DNA of 64,000 nucleotides. Source: Bog-756 sp963812885 (lineage in GTDB: Bacteria > Actinomycetota > Acidimicrobiia > Acidimicrobiales > RAAP-2). How positions within the stretch are numbered: the stretch's first letter is position 1; every line of letters begins with the position of its first letter. The position numbers and the translations under genes were made by a program. Shown here in pieces: positions 1 to 8,748 of the stretch. The notes below the pieces were generated by a model. The model worked only from the letters and a program-made list of their open reading frames with translations, did not search any database and had not been told where the DNA came from. Where the stretch lies: contig CAWEWZ010000006.1 of assembly GCA_963812885.1 (NCBI GenBank), forward strand, positions 1 to 64,000. The letters run 5' to 3'.

Positions 1-403
1 GCAACGAAACTCGTTGTCCGTAGGATCCTGCTTCTCGGTCCGCATCCGGCGTGGGGCCCGTTCTCAGTGCCGTCACATCTGTTGTCGTTGCCGGCGGAGC
101 GACGGTTGTCGAGGTGATAATGGAACCCGAGGGCCTAGTCACAGCCCTTTCGTGGGTGATCGCACTTGGAGATGAGGAACAGGCCGACAAGCCGAAGGCC
201 ATCAATACCAAGCCCTTTTCCAGACGATGGTCCGCACTCCGCCTCCCGGCCTTCTGACTAGGCAGGGTGAGGATAGTTCCGATGAAAGTGAGGGGTTCCG
301 AGAATCCTCGAAGGCACGGTCGCATCGACAATGGAAGCGGAGCCGGCGATGGTGCTGGGGGATCTGGACCATCCGGTGTCGGCCCCGGGTCTCCGGCGGA
401 CCG
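1..403. other. left edge, no supported gene
   Basis: Open frames exist on both strands but none shows a recognisable domain, a convincing ribosome binding site, or sensible composition. The stretch probably contains the decayed continuation of the DUF222-like fragment that lies to its right on the minus strand. I see nothing else I can support. Confidence 0.3.
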
Positions 404-739
404 TCAAGGCCGACCAACGGCGGGGTCCTCGCCGGGCCGGCTTCGGCCCTCCCCGGTGGCCGGTGGCCTGGGGGTGGTCCGAAGCGGTGAGCCGGTGTCG
501 GGGTGCCGCCGGGTGACCAGGGCGTAGAAGGCGTCGGCCCGGACCGCCCGCTCGGGGACCCCGGCCTCGTCACCGGCGGACCGGGAGGCCCGCCGCAGAC
601 GGGTGGCCACCTGGCCGAGGTGGGCGAGGATCTGGGCCCCCCGGTCCGGGGTGTCCCGGCCCTGGTAGCAGAAGGCCCCCTCGGGGTCGGTCCACGACGA
701 GAAGTGCCGCCCCATGCTTCCAGGGGGGGTGTGACGCAT
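404..739 (-). pseudogene. fragment of a DUF222/HNH endonuclease-type protein
   Basis: The 111-residue frame starts with residues resembling the middle of the DUF222 (13E12-repeat) family found next to HNH nuclease domains in actinobacteria. It has a 'WTDPEG' turn, a 'DTPDRGAQILAHL' helix start, basic 'RLRRASR', and 'RADAFYALVTRR', which matches the family's typical RADAL-type segment. The N-terminal part and the HNH motif are absent, and the C-terminal tail is low-complexity Pro/Arg. Families of this kind are abundant and often decayed in actinobacteria. I call it a remnant; the homology is from memory of the family pattern and is only moderately certain. Confidence 0.4.
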
Positions 740-804
740 CTGTCAGTATGGCGAGATCCAGGACATCACAGGCGGACGTGCGGCTCACGACTGGGGGCTG
801 TTAC

Positions 805-1647
805 TCAGCTCACCCAACCCGTGGTCTCGCCGACCACCTTGGCCCCGTCGAGATCGTCGAGTTTGATAGCCACGAAGCTCGAAGCCCAAGCGCTGGTCTG
901 GGTGCGGAGCGGCGGAGAATCGGCCTGTAGCACCTCGATCACGCTCCTTGCGGCCTCCTGTGATGTCTGTGCATTGTCGGAGGCGAACTCTGCCATGACA
1001 TGGTTGACGTAGCCCTGGAGGGCGGGCTCATAGGGGCCGGCTTCGGAGAACAGGGCTACAGGATCGACTCCCACGTTGTTCACGAATTGGCTGGTCACCG
1101 GACCCGGTTCGACAATGGCAACGCTGACTCCGACGGTGGAGGCGACCGGGGCGAGACTCTCCAGGAATCCCTCAACCGCGAATTTTGCCGCGCAGTACGC
1201 CTCGTTGAAGGGCTGGCCCACCGCCCCGCCGACGCTGCTCACGGTGATGACCTTGCCCTTCGCCGACCGCAGATGGACCATGGCCGCCTTGGTGACGGCA
1301 ACGACCCCGAAAAAGTTGACTTCCATGACCCGGCGGAAATCGCCCATCGACACGTTCTCGATGGTTCCGACATGTCCCGATCCGGCATTGTTGATAATGG
1401 CGTCGAGCTGACCAAGGTCGGAAACGACCCCCTCGATGCACGAGTCGATCGACGATTGGTCGGTCACGTCGAGGGCACGGACGTCCAACTTGACGCCTGC
1501 TCGATCGGCCGCCTCTCGCAACGGTCCATCGCCGTCCAGGTTCCGCAGCGTCGCCACCGTTCGATACCCGGCTCTCGCCGCGCCAAGAGCCGTCTCCAGC
1601 CCGATCCCTGATGATGTTCCTGTGATGAGTACGACCGGCTGCGACAT
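805..1647 (-). CDS. short-chain dehydrogenase/reductase (SDR)
   Basis: NAD(P)-dependent oxidoreductase of 280 residues with a classical SDR Rossmann fold. The cofactor glycine motif TGTSSGIG is near residue 10, NNAG near residue 90, the catalytic Ser in VSSVGG near 140, and the YCAAK catalytic Tyr/Lys near 155. The ATG at 1647 follows a GGAGAGG ribosome binding site at good spacing; the frame is open further upstream but has no homology there. It is divergent from the cytochrome P450, separated by about 170 bases that must hold both promoters. Substrate unknown; a hydroxy-lipid, steroid or alcohol is plausible from the neighbours. Confidence 0.9.
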   Translation of the reverse strand: MSQPVVLITGTSSGIGLETALGAARAGYRTVATLRNLDGDGPLREAADRAGVKLDVRALDVTDQSSIDSCIEGVVSDLGQLDAIINNAGSGHVGTIENVSMGDFRRVMEVNFFGVVAVTKAAMVHLRSAKGKVITVSSVGGAVGQPFNEAYCAAKFAVEGFLESLAPVASTVGVSVAIVEPGPVTSQFVNNVGVDPVALFSEAGPYEPALQGYVNHVMAEFASDNAQTSQEAARSVIEVLQADSPPLRTQTSAWASSFVAIKLDDLDGAKVVGETTGWVS

Positions 1648-1818
1648 GACGAGGACCTCTCCGTTTGTGTTTGAAACAGAGTAGGAGGTGATGGACATCA
1701 ACAATGGAGGAATCGGCGCGGCCCCGGAAAACACGCACTCCCGGAAGACATGCATCCCGACTCCACGTCGCACCCCCCGAACGACTGACCCACCCCTCGT
1801 CAAGGGTCGGTACCATCG

Positions 1819-3150
1819 GTGGCAGTGACCCAGCACGCCGAGAGGCCCAGCCAATCGCCCGGCCCCGGACCCGGAGCCGGACCCGGAGCCGGCCATGGCC
1901 AGGGACCCGCGCACGACAGCTCGGACAAACCCGTCTTCGACCCGTTCGATCCCCGGTGGTCGAGTGACCCCTTCTCCCTGTATGCCGATCTCCGAGACCG
2001 CGCTCCCATCCACAAGAACGACCTCGGATTTTGGGTGGTGTCGCGTCATGCCGACTGCCTGGCCATTCTGCGCGACAAGAGGGCGAGCTCGGACAGCCTC
2101 AACGTGGCTGTCGAGCGGATGCCCCAGGGGTTCCGCACGCCCATCGCCGAGGAGGACCCGGTGGCGGCGGCCATGCTCGAGATGCGGCCGTTCCTCTTTC
2201 GCGACCCCCCGGACCACACCAGGTTGCGAGGTCTGGTGTCCAAGGCGTTCACTCCGAGAGTGGTGGAATCGCTGCGCACCAGGACCCAAGAGGTGGTGGA
2301 CGAGCTCCTCGCCGCGGCCATGGAGGCCGATGAGGTCGATCTGCTCGAGGAGTTCGCCTATCCCCTTCCGGTCCGGATCATCTGTGACCTGCTCGGGGTA
2401 CCGCTCGCCGACCAGGACCGCTTCAAGATGTGGTCCGGTGCGCTGGCCCGGGGCCTCGATCCCGACTTCCTGCTGACCCCTGAGGTCATCGCCGCCCGGA
2501 ACGAGAGTGTGCTCCAGTTCTCCCAGTACTTCTTCGAGCTCCTGGCCGAACGGCGGCGGAACCCCGGCGACGACCTGCTCAGCCGGCTTGTCCAGGCCGA
2601 GGACGGGGGCACCGTGCTCAGTGAGCCCGAGATGCTGTCCACGTGCATCCTGTTGCTGGTGGCGGGGCACGAGACCACCGTCAACCTGATCGCCGGCGGC
2701 GTCCTTGCCCTTCTCCGCCACCCCGACCAGTGCGATCGGTTCCGCGCCGATCCCGAGCTCACCCGGAGCGGCGTGGAGGAGATGCTCCGCTATGTCTCCC
2801 CGGTGCAGCTGACCGGCCGGGCCCTGACCGAGGACTGCGAGTTCGGCGGCGTCGAGTTCGCATCCGGCGATTTCGTCATGTTGCTCCTGGCCTCCGCCAA
2901 CCGCGATCCGGAGCAGTTCGACCAACCGGAGCGGTTCGACATCGCCCGGAACCCGAACAACCATCTCGGGTTCGGATTCGGCATCCACCACTGCCTCGGG
3001 GCCCCGCTGGCCCGCATGGAGGCCCAGGTGGCCCTCGTCTCACTGGTGCGGCAGGCCCCCAAGCTGGTGCTGGCCGTCGACGATGTCAGCTACAAGACCA
3101 ATATCGTGCTGCGGGGGATGGAGTCCGTTCCGGTGGTGATGCACGGCTGA
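1819..3150 (+). CDS. cytochrome P450
   Basis: Haem-thiolate monooxygenase of 443 residues, soluble bacterial class I type, needing ferredoxin and reductase partners that are not encoded nearby. Visible landmarks are the I-helix oxygen-activation motif AGHETT near residue 285, the K-helix ExxR (EEMLR), and the haem-ligand loop FGFGIHHCLG near residue 390 with the axial Cys. The chosen start is GTG at 1819; a second GTG two codons later is possible. The first 35 residues are a Pro/Gly-rich tail outside the P450 fold, encoded by a short tandem repeat. It is divergent from an SDR, which may process the hydroxylated product. Confidence 0.93.
   Translation: MAVTQHAERPSQSPGPGPGAGPGAGHGQGPAHDSSDKPVFDPFDPRWSSDPFSLYADLRDRAPIHKNDLGFWVVSRHADCLAILRDKRASSDSLNVAVERMPQGFRTPIAEEDPVAAAMLEMRPFLFRDPPDHTRLRGLVSKAFTPRVVESLRTRTQEVVDELLAAAMEADEVDLLEEFAYPLPVRIICDLLGVPLADQDRFKMWSGALARGLDPDFLLTPEVIAARNESVLQFSQYFFELLAERRRNPGDDLLSRLVQAEDGGTVLSEPEMLSTCILLLVAGHETTVNLIAGGVLALLRHPDQCDRFRADPELTRSGVEEMLRYVSPVQLTGRALTEDCEFGGVEFASGDFVMLLLASANRDPEQFDQPERFDIARNPNNHLGFGFGIHHCLGAPLARMEAQVALVSLVRQAPKLVLAVDDVSYKTNIVLRGMESVPVVMHG
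1867..1890 (+). repeat. 12-bp tandem repeat in the P450 N-terminus
   Basis: Two exact copies of ggacccggagcc, flanked by partial copies, encode a PG/AG-rich segment near residues 15-27 of the cytochrome P450. Such repeats expand and contract by slippage and lie outside the catalytic domain. Confidence 0.7.
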
Positions 3151-3181
3151 CCATCGGCGTCCGGTTCGGCCCGCCGACTGC

Positions 3182-4057
3182 TCAGGATGCGGCGGCTCGG
3201 TCGAACACCGGCTGCAGGCCGTCGAGCGTGGCTCGCACGTCTTCGGCGCTGAAGGCGAGGAGCAGGGCCGCCACCGCGTCGACACCAGCGTCGGCGTACT
3301 GCCCGGCGATGTCCGAGTCGAGGGGCTGGAAGTAGGGGCACACCGTGATGGTCAGGTCGGCGCGGGTGCGGCCCTGCTCGGCCAGGAGTCGATCCAGCTT
3401 GCCCAGGGGCTCGGCCAACCCATCGGGCTTCCGGTTGAAGCTGTGCCATCCCTGGCCGGCCCGGGCGGCGCGGGCCAGGGCCGCATCGCTCTCCCCTCCG
3501 ATGTGGATAGGGGGATGGGGTTCCTGCACCGGCTTCGGGAACATGGCGCACGGATCGAGCGAGTAGAACTCCCCTTCGTAGGACGAGGTCTCGTCGCACC
3601 ACAGGGTGCGCAGCACCTCGAGGTACTCGTCGGTGCGCTTCCCGCGGTGGGGCCACGGCACGTTCACCGCGTTGAACTCTTCCTCCAGCCAGCCCACACC
3701 CACGCCGAAATCGACCCGCCCGTTCGACAGCCAGTCGAGGGTCGACACCTCCTTGGCCGTGTACACCGGATTCCGCTGGGGCAACAGCACCATCGCCGTC
3801 CCCAGCCGCACCGTCGAGGTCAGGGCGGCCAGGTAGGAGAGGGTGGACAAGGGCTCCAACAAGCCGGATCCGGGAGGAGCAGGGATGCGGCCGTCCTCGG
3901 CATAGGGGTACGACGAGTCGTACTGGTCGAAGAGGACCACGTGTTCACCCACCCAGATGGTCCCGACGCCGCGCTGCTCGGCCTCGGTGCCGATCACGGC
4001 CAGAAGCTCCGGCGTGGTGAAGGGGTTGGCTGTGGGTACCCACAGATCGATGCGCAC
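3182..4057 (-). CDS. LLM-class (probably F420-dependent) oxidoreductase
   Basis: A 291-residue member of the bacterial luciferase-like monooxygenase superfamily, TIM-barrel fold. Typical segments are 'GTIWVGEHVVL' near residue 32, 'RLGTAMVLLPQRNP' near 85, 'SNGRVDFGVGVGWL' near 110, and 'PPIHIGGES' near 180. In actinobacteria this subfamily (Rv2161c-like) is generally assigned F420 rather than FMN, which is family knowledge and not visible here. ATG at 4057. It lies downstream of, and in the same direction as, the amidase with a 126-base gap, so co-transcription is possible. Substrate unknown. Confidence 0.88.
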   Translation of the reverse strand: MRIDLWVPTANPFTTPELLAVIGTEAEQRGVGTIWVGEHVVLFDQYDSSYPYAEDGRIPAPPGSGLLEPLSTLSYLAALTSTVRLGTAMVLLPQRNPVYTAKEVSTLDWLSNGRVDFGVGVGWLEEEFNAVNVPWPHRGKRTDEYLEVLRTLWCDETSSYEGEFYSLDPCAMFPKPVQEPHPPIHIGGESDAALARAARAGQGWHSFNRKPDGLAEPLGKLDRLLAEQGRTRADLTITVCPYFQPLDSDIAGQYADAGVDAVAALLLAFSAEDVRATLDGLQPVFDRAAAS

Positions 4058-4183
4058 GGCGATGGTCTCCTCTCGATGACGGGCTCAGGGTTACACGGTC
4101 GCTGCTAACACGGTCGCTGGCACCAATCGGCTCGGGTCGCTGGGTAGTGACTGAGTCGGGCGATGTCGGGCGGAGGCGGCTCC

Positions 4184-5596
4184 TCACGACGGCGCGGTGG
4201 GAGCCACCAGGGGCCAGGGACGTTCGCGTTCGGCGATGCGAGCCAGATCGAGGAGCAGCTGCTCCTCGTGGTGCCGCCCGATGACCTGGAGTCCCACCGG
4301 CATCCCGTCGACCAGTCCCGCCGGAATGGACACGGCCGGATTGCCGGTGAGGTTCGCCGGGATGGTCAGCGCTCCGTTGTTGCCGATGGCCTTGTTGAGC
4401 CCGTGTTCAGCGATGAGATCGACGTCGCCCACCGTGGTAGGCATCGGACCCGCAGCGGCGAAGGCGGTGTCGGGGTTGGTGGCGGCAAAGATGAAGTCGG
4501 TCTTCTCGAAGATGTCGGCCATGCGCTCGTTGACCTCGATCCGGAACATCTCAGTGGTCCCCGCGCTCTTCACGTTGAGGTTGTAGGTAGCGAGGTTCAT
4601 GCCCAGCTGGATCTCAGGGGTGAGATCGTCGGTGCAGGCCGGATACCGGTCGCCGAGCGTGCCGGCCAGACCGATGAGATTGGACATGACCCATTCGAGC
4701 CCGCCCTCGGGAAGCTCGACGACGACCTCGACCCTGGTCAGGCCAGCTCTGCGGATCAGATCCTCGGCCACCTCGGTCAACCGCGCTGCCGACTTCGGCT
4801 CGACGATCGCCGATCCGAGATCGATCGAGATCACCGCCCGCTTGCCGGCCAGATCGAAGCTGTCGAGGCCCGCTTCCCAACCTTCGACCCGGGGCAGGCT
4901 CAGGGTATCCCGGGGATCGAAGCCGTTGCAGATGTCGAACCAGCGGGCCGCGTCGCGCACCGAACGCGACACGCACCCGACCACGACGGTGAGAGGTGGT
5001 TGGAGCGCCTCGGGACCTTTGGGAATACGTCCGAACGTCGATTTGAGTCCGAACAGCCCGGTGAATCCGGCCGGGATGCGGATGGACCCACCGCCGTCAC
5101 CCCCGCTGGCGATGGGGACCACTCCTCCGGCCACGGCGGCGGCGGACCCGCCCGACGATCCGCCCGGGGTCCGCTCCGGGTTCCACGGGTTGCCGGTGGT
5201 TCCGTGGAGCTTGCTCGATGTGCAGTTGATGCCGCCGAACTCGGAGGCGGTGGTCTGCCCGGCCAGGACCGCCCCGGCCGCCCGGAGCCTGGTCACCTGG
5301 GTGGAGTCGTGGTCGGCGATCCGGTCCTTGAACACCAGCGAGGCTTCGGTGTACGGCCATCCGTCGACCGACTCGAGCTCCTTCACCCCGATGGGGACGC
5401 CGCCGAAGGGGAGGGAGACGTCGACGGTGTCGGCCACGGCACGCGCCGCATCGGCATCGACATGGCTGAAGGCGTTCAGGCCCGAGGATTCGATGGCGGC
5501 CAGCGATGCCTCGAGAGCCTCGGCGGGGCTGATGGTCCGGGCTCGGAAGGCGTCGACGAGGGAACAGGCATCTCCGAGCCACGGCTGACCGGTCAC
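4184..5596 (-). CDS. amidase (amidase signature family)
   Basis: Amide hydrolase of about 470 residues. The Ser-cisSer-Lys triad can be placed: Lys in 'GVPIGVKE' near residue 65, the cis-Ser in 'TPGGSSGGSAAAVAGG', and the nucleophile Ser in 'GGDGGGSIRIPA' near 160. The signature Gly/Ser-rich region is complete. The frame is open to 5872, but family proteins start with a 'WLGDACSLVDAF'-like helix, which fits GTG 5596; GTG 5647 is an alternative. The longer version would overlap the divergent glucokinase gene. Substrate cannot be inferred; many actinobacterial paralogues act on aryl or acyl amides. Confidence 0.9.
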   Translation of the reverse strand: MTGQPWLGDACSLVDAFRARTISPAEALEASLAAIESSGLNAFSHVDADAARAVADTVDVSLPFGGVPIGVKELESVDGWPYTEASLVFKDRIADHDSTQVTRLRAAGAVLAGQTTASEFGGINCTSSKLHGTTGNPWNPERTPGGSSGGSAAAVAGGVVPIASGGDGGGSIRIPAGFTGLFGLKSTFGRIPKGPEALQPPLTVVVGCVSRSVRDAARWFDICNGFDPRDTLSLPRVEGWEAGLDSFDLAGKRAVISIDLGSAIVEPKSAARLTEVAEDLIRRAGLTRVEVVVELPEGGLEWVMSNLIGLAGTLGDRYPACTDDLTPEIQLGMNLATYNLNVKSAGTTEMFRIEVNERMADIFEKTDFIFAATNPDTAFAAAGPMPTTVGDVDLIAEHGLNKAIGNNGALTIPANLTGNPAVSIPAGLVDGMPVGLQVIGRHHEEQLLLDLARIAERERPWPLVAPTAPS

Positions 5597-5675
5597 GGGA
5601 CCCGACGCTACCGCCCCGCCACCGTCGGCGGGAACCGTGCGCGTCACGGCACGGTCGTGGGCATAGCGTGTGGGA

Positions 5676-6536
5676 ATGAGCGATCGACAGCCGCACCACG
5701 GCGACGCCTCCGGAGCGGGTGGTGCAGATTCCGACGGGTCGACGGCTGGATCGGCGGGGGACAGGCCGAAGCACCCGTTCACCCTGGCCGTCGACATCGG
5801 CGGAACCGGGCTGAAGGCATCGGTTCTCGATGCCGGCGGATTGATGGTCGCCGACCGGGTGCGGGTGCCCACCTCCTACCCGCTCCCTCCGGACAAGTTG
5901 GTCTCGGATCTGACCCGACTGGTGGCACCGCTGCCGACGGCCGAACGGGCATCGGTGGGCTTTCCGGGAATGGTCCGCAACGGGAGGGTCCTCTCCGCCC
6001 CGCACTTCTCCACCAAGGGAGGGCCGGGTACCCCGGTAGACGATGAGCTGGCCGCGCTGTGGACCCGGTTCGACCTGGCCTCGGCTCTGACCGAGTGGTT
6101 CGGGCTCCCGACCAAGGTGGCCAACGACGCCGACATCCAGGGAGCCGCGGTGGTCAGCGGCGACGGGCTCGAACTGGTCATCACCCTCGGCACCGGCTTC
6201 GGGACCGGGTTGTTCTACCAGGGCCAGATGATGCCCCATCTCGAGATCGCCCATCAGCCCTTCCGGAAGGGTGAGACCTACAACGACCAGCTGGGTGAGG
6301 CGACCCGCAAGGAGATCGGCGAAGAGCGGTGGAACAAGCGGGTCCACAAGGCCATCACCAACCTGCGGGCCATGATGTTCTTCGACCATCTCTACATCGG
6401 CGGTGGCAACTCCCGCCGGGTGACCCGCCACCATCTCGACGACGACGTGACGATCATCGACAACACCGCGGGCATCCTCGGTGGCATCAAACTCTGGAGC
6501 CAGGACCATCTCACCGTGAACCGGGTCCCCGGATAG
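5676..6536 (+). CDS. ppgK: polyphosphate glucokinase (ROK family)
   Basis: ROK-family sugar kinase of 286 residues, probably phosphorylating glucose with polyphosphate and/or ATP. The phosphate-binding motif DIGGTGLKA is near residue 40, the catalytic-type segment 'VANDADIQG' near 150, and 'TLGTGFGTG' near 170. The C-terminal 'FDHLYIGGGNSRRV' is characteristic of the actinobacterial PpgK group. The first 30 residues are a disordered Ser/Gly/Asp-rich tail. ATG 5676 is chosen; a GTG two codons upstream is possible. It is divergent from the amidase and convergent with a CHAD-domain gene, whose domain binds polyphosphate in characterised proteins. Confidence 0.85.
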   Translation: MSDRQPHHGDASGAGGADSDGSTAGSAGDRPKHPFTLAVDIGGTGLKASVLDAGGLMVADRVRVPTSYPLPPDKLVSDLTRLVAPLPTAERASVGFPGMVRNGRVLSAPHFSTKGGPGTPVDDELAALWTRFDLASALTEWFGLPTKVANDADIQGAAVVSGDGLELVITLGTGFGTGLFYQGQMMPHLEIAHQPFRKGETYNDQLGEATRKEIGEERWNKRVHKAITNLRAMMFFDHLYIGGGNSRRVTRHHLDDDVTIIDNTAGILGGIKLWSQDHLTVNRVPG

Positions 6537-6603
6537 CCGGAGAGCCCGGAAGTAGCGGATAGCCGGCACCCCCGGACAGCCGGCAGCCCCCGGATCGCCG
6601 GAG
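6529..6603. repeat. imperfect 'CCCGGA-AGCCGG' repeats between convergent genes
   Basis: Four imperfect copies of a cccggatagccgg-like unit fill the space between the ends of the glucokinase and CHAD genes. Each copy contains ccgg half-sites that can pair with the next, so the block may act as a bidirectional terminator, but there is no U-tract. Confidence 0.45.
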
Positions 6604-6616
6604 CAGGGCGGTGGAG

Positions 6617-7675
6617 TCAGCCCTGCCAGCGCCTCCAGCGGCGCTCGACCTCCTTCAGCTCTCCCTTCCAGCCCTTGCGGGCCGCCGCCGCCTCATCCTG
6701 CTGCACGAGCACGAGGGCCTGGAGGGGGCGGGCGAGATCGGGACGGATCTTGGCCAGCGCCAGCAACCAGTCGATGGAGTACACGGCATCGTGGAGGTCC
6801 CCGAGCTTGACCTGCAGGCGCTCGGCCGCCTTGGCCGTCTTGCGGGCCTGACCGCCTTCGACCAGCGCCACGGTGTTGCACCCGTAGCGGAGGTCCTTCA
6901 TCCGGATGCGCAGCATGTGCAGATTGTCGTTGCTCGGAGTCTTCCGGGCGGTGCGGGCCGCACCCCGCACGTCGTGCCAGGCCCGGTGGAGCATGCGCGG
7001 CAGCACCTCGGCGGCCGGCTTGGTCGCCTTGGCCTTGAACGCCGGTCCGTCCCACAGGACCATCATCTGCTCGGTCAGCTGGAATCGGCGGGCCCCTCCC
7101 CGCTCGGCGCTGATCGCCACCAGCGCGCCGGCCATCCGCTCGGCCACGATCGACTCGAGCTGGACGACCGTCCCCGGATCGGTGATCTCAGCGCCCTTGA
7201 TCGTGATCAGATCCTGGAGGATGTGCAGGTCCCGGGCCTGGCCGAGGCAGTTCCCGTACCAGGCCAGCTCGGCCCGCAGCGAGGTGCCCCAGGTGGGGTC
7301 GAGGAGGAGCCGGAAGGTCCGCAGGTTGGATCGGATGCGACGCATGGCCACCCGGCTCTGGTGGATCCGTTCGGTCTGGGTCTCCCCCCGCTGGCTCCCG
7401 TCCAGTTCGCTGGCGGCGGATTCGGCCCACACCGGTCGAGGCGGCATCAGCACGTTGAGCGCACCCAAGGTCTGGGTCCGTTTGGTCTCGTCCACCAATT
7501 CGTTGCCCATGTCGTTCAGCAGGAAGGTCCGGGCCGAGCCGGCCAGGACACGGTGGAGCACCATGCCCGCCGAGGGACCGGCGAACTCGTCGTCGTCATC
7601 GATGCCCGGGACGCGACGGAGGTACTGCACGGCCGGTCTGGCGTCTCCGTCGTCTGCCGCTAATTCGGCGGTCAT
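6617..7675 (-). CDS. CHAD domain-containing protein
   Basis: A 352-residue, His/Arg/Lys-rich helical protein of the CHAD family. Repeating helices carry the conserved basic face: 'IHQSRVAMRRIRSNLRTF' near residue 105, 'ARDLHILQ' near 145, and 'LHMLRIRMKDLRYG' near 255, corresponding to the two HxxRxxxRRxR-type motifs. CHAD domains bind inorganic polyphosphate in studied cases. ATG at 7675. No CYTH/triphosphatase domain is fused, unlike many CHAD proteins. It is convergent with the polyphosphate glucokinase, which supports a polyphosphate-related role. Intracellular; no signal peptide. Confidence 0.88.
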   Translation of the reverse strand: MTAELAADDGDARPAVQYLRRVPGIDDDDEFAGPSAGMVLHRVLAGSARTFLLNDMGNELVDETKRTQTLGALNVLMPPRPVWAESAASELDGSQRGETQTERIHQSRVAMRRIRSNLRTFRLLLDPTWGTSLRAELAWYGNCLGQARDLHILQDLITIKGAEITDPGTVVQLESIVAERMAGALVAISAERGGARRFQLTEQMMVLWDGPAFKAKATKPAAEVLPRMLHRAWHDVRGAARTARKTPSNDNLHMLRIRMKDLRYGCNTVALVEGGQARKTAKAAERLQVKLGDLHDAVYSIDWLLALAKIRPDLARPLQALVLVQQDEAAAARKGWKGELKEVERRWRRWQG

Positions 7676-7782
7676 ATCCGATCCCTCCTGCGTAGAGCCT
7701 ACGAGTGCCGGATGGTGCTGTCACTGTATGGGTGGACCGTGTGACGAGCGTGGGGGGAGGACGTGCCGTCTACCCTGGGCTC

Positions 7783-8724
7783 ATGCACGCCGTCACCATT
7801 GTCGGGGACGCCCTCCAGTGGCTCGGGCACCCCGACCCCGAACCCGGCCCCGGGGAGATCCTGGTCTCGGTCCGGGCTGCCGGAATCAATGCCGCCGACC
7901 TCATGCAGCGCATGGGCCTCTATCCCGCCCCTCCCGGGTACCCGCCCGACATCCCCGGAATGGAGTTGGCCGGCGAGGTGGTCGGAGTGGGACCGGGTGC
8001 CGGACGCTTCGCCCCCGGAGACCGGGTCATGTCCATCACCGGAGGAGGGGCCCAGGCCGAGCTGGTCGTCATCGCGGAGAGCACGGCCATGCCCGTCCCC
8101 GACGGCGTGCCCTGGGATCAGGCCGGCGGCTTTCCCGAGGCGTTCTGCACCGCCAATGACGCACTCTTCAGCCAAGGTCGTCTCCGTGCCGGGGAACGGG
8201 TGCTCATCTCCGGTGCCGCCGGTGGCGTGGGCGTCGCCGCGGTGCAGTTGGCCCGTGTCGCCGGAGCCTTCGTGGTGGCGTCGGTTCGTTCGGTGGCGCG
8301 TCATAGGGAGGTCCGCGATCTCGGTGCCGACGAAGTCATCGAGCCCGATCAGGTACCTGAGCACGGTCCCTACGACGTCTCGCTGGAGCTGGTGGGCGCC
8401 GGCGGTGTCGCCGCCGTGCTCCCCCTCCTGTCCACGGGCGGACGGGTGGTGGTCATCGGCGTGGGCTCCGGGGCCAAGGTCGAGCTGAACCTCCTGGCCC
8501 TGATGGGGCGGCGGGCGACCATCGGGGGATCGACCCTGCGGGCTCGGAGTGTGGAAGAGAAGGCGGTCGTGTCCCGTGCCGTCGCCGAGCAGACCGTCGC
8601 GTTGTTCGGACGGGGGGAGATCATCGTCCCGGTGGTCGACCGCTTCCCTCTGTCGCGGGCCGATGACGCCTACGAGCGGTTCGCCGCCGGCGGGAAGCTC
8701 GGCAAGATCGTGCTCGTAACCTGA
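7783..8724 (+). CDS. zinc-independent quinone oxidoreductase (MDR family)
   Basis: NADPH-dependent medium-chain reductase of 313 residues. It has the GroES-like N-terminal domain ('AAGINAADLMQRMGLYP', 'PGMELAGEVVGVG') and a Rossmann domain with 'ISGAAGGVGVAAVQLA' near residue 145. The QOR/NAD(P)H:quinone reductase signature is clear, and the Cys/His zinc ligands of alcohol dehydrogenases are absent. It closely resembles the PIG3/QOR branch. ATG 7783 is preceded by a weak ribosome binding site. It is divergent from the CHAD gene. An IS630 fragment begins 24 bases after its stop codon. Confidence 0.92.
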   Translation: MHAVTIVGDALQWLGHPDPEPGPGEILVSVRAAGINAADLMQRMGLYPAPPGYPPDIPGMELAGEVVGVGPGAGRFAPGDRVMSITGGGAQAELVVIAESTAMPVPDGVPWDQAGGFPEAFCTANDALFSQGRLRAGERVLISGAAGGVGVAAVQLARVAGAFVVASVRSVARHREVRDLGADEVIEPDQVPEHGPYDVSLELVGAGGVAAVLPLLSTGGRVVVIGVGSGAKVELNLLALMGRRATIGGSTLRARSVEEKAVVSRAVAEQTVALFGRGEIIVPVVDRFPLSRADDAYERFAAGGKLGKIVLVT

Positions 8725-8748
8725 TCGCCGGCTCTGGGGGCCCGGACC

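Noticed and set aside
4163..6046. A 627-codon plus-strand frame opposite the amidase and glucokinase
   Set aside because: It is the antisense shadow of the amidase, which has its full catalytic motifs. Composition is Gly/Arg/Asp-rich and no domain is visible.
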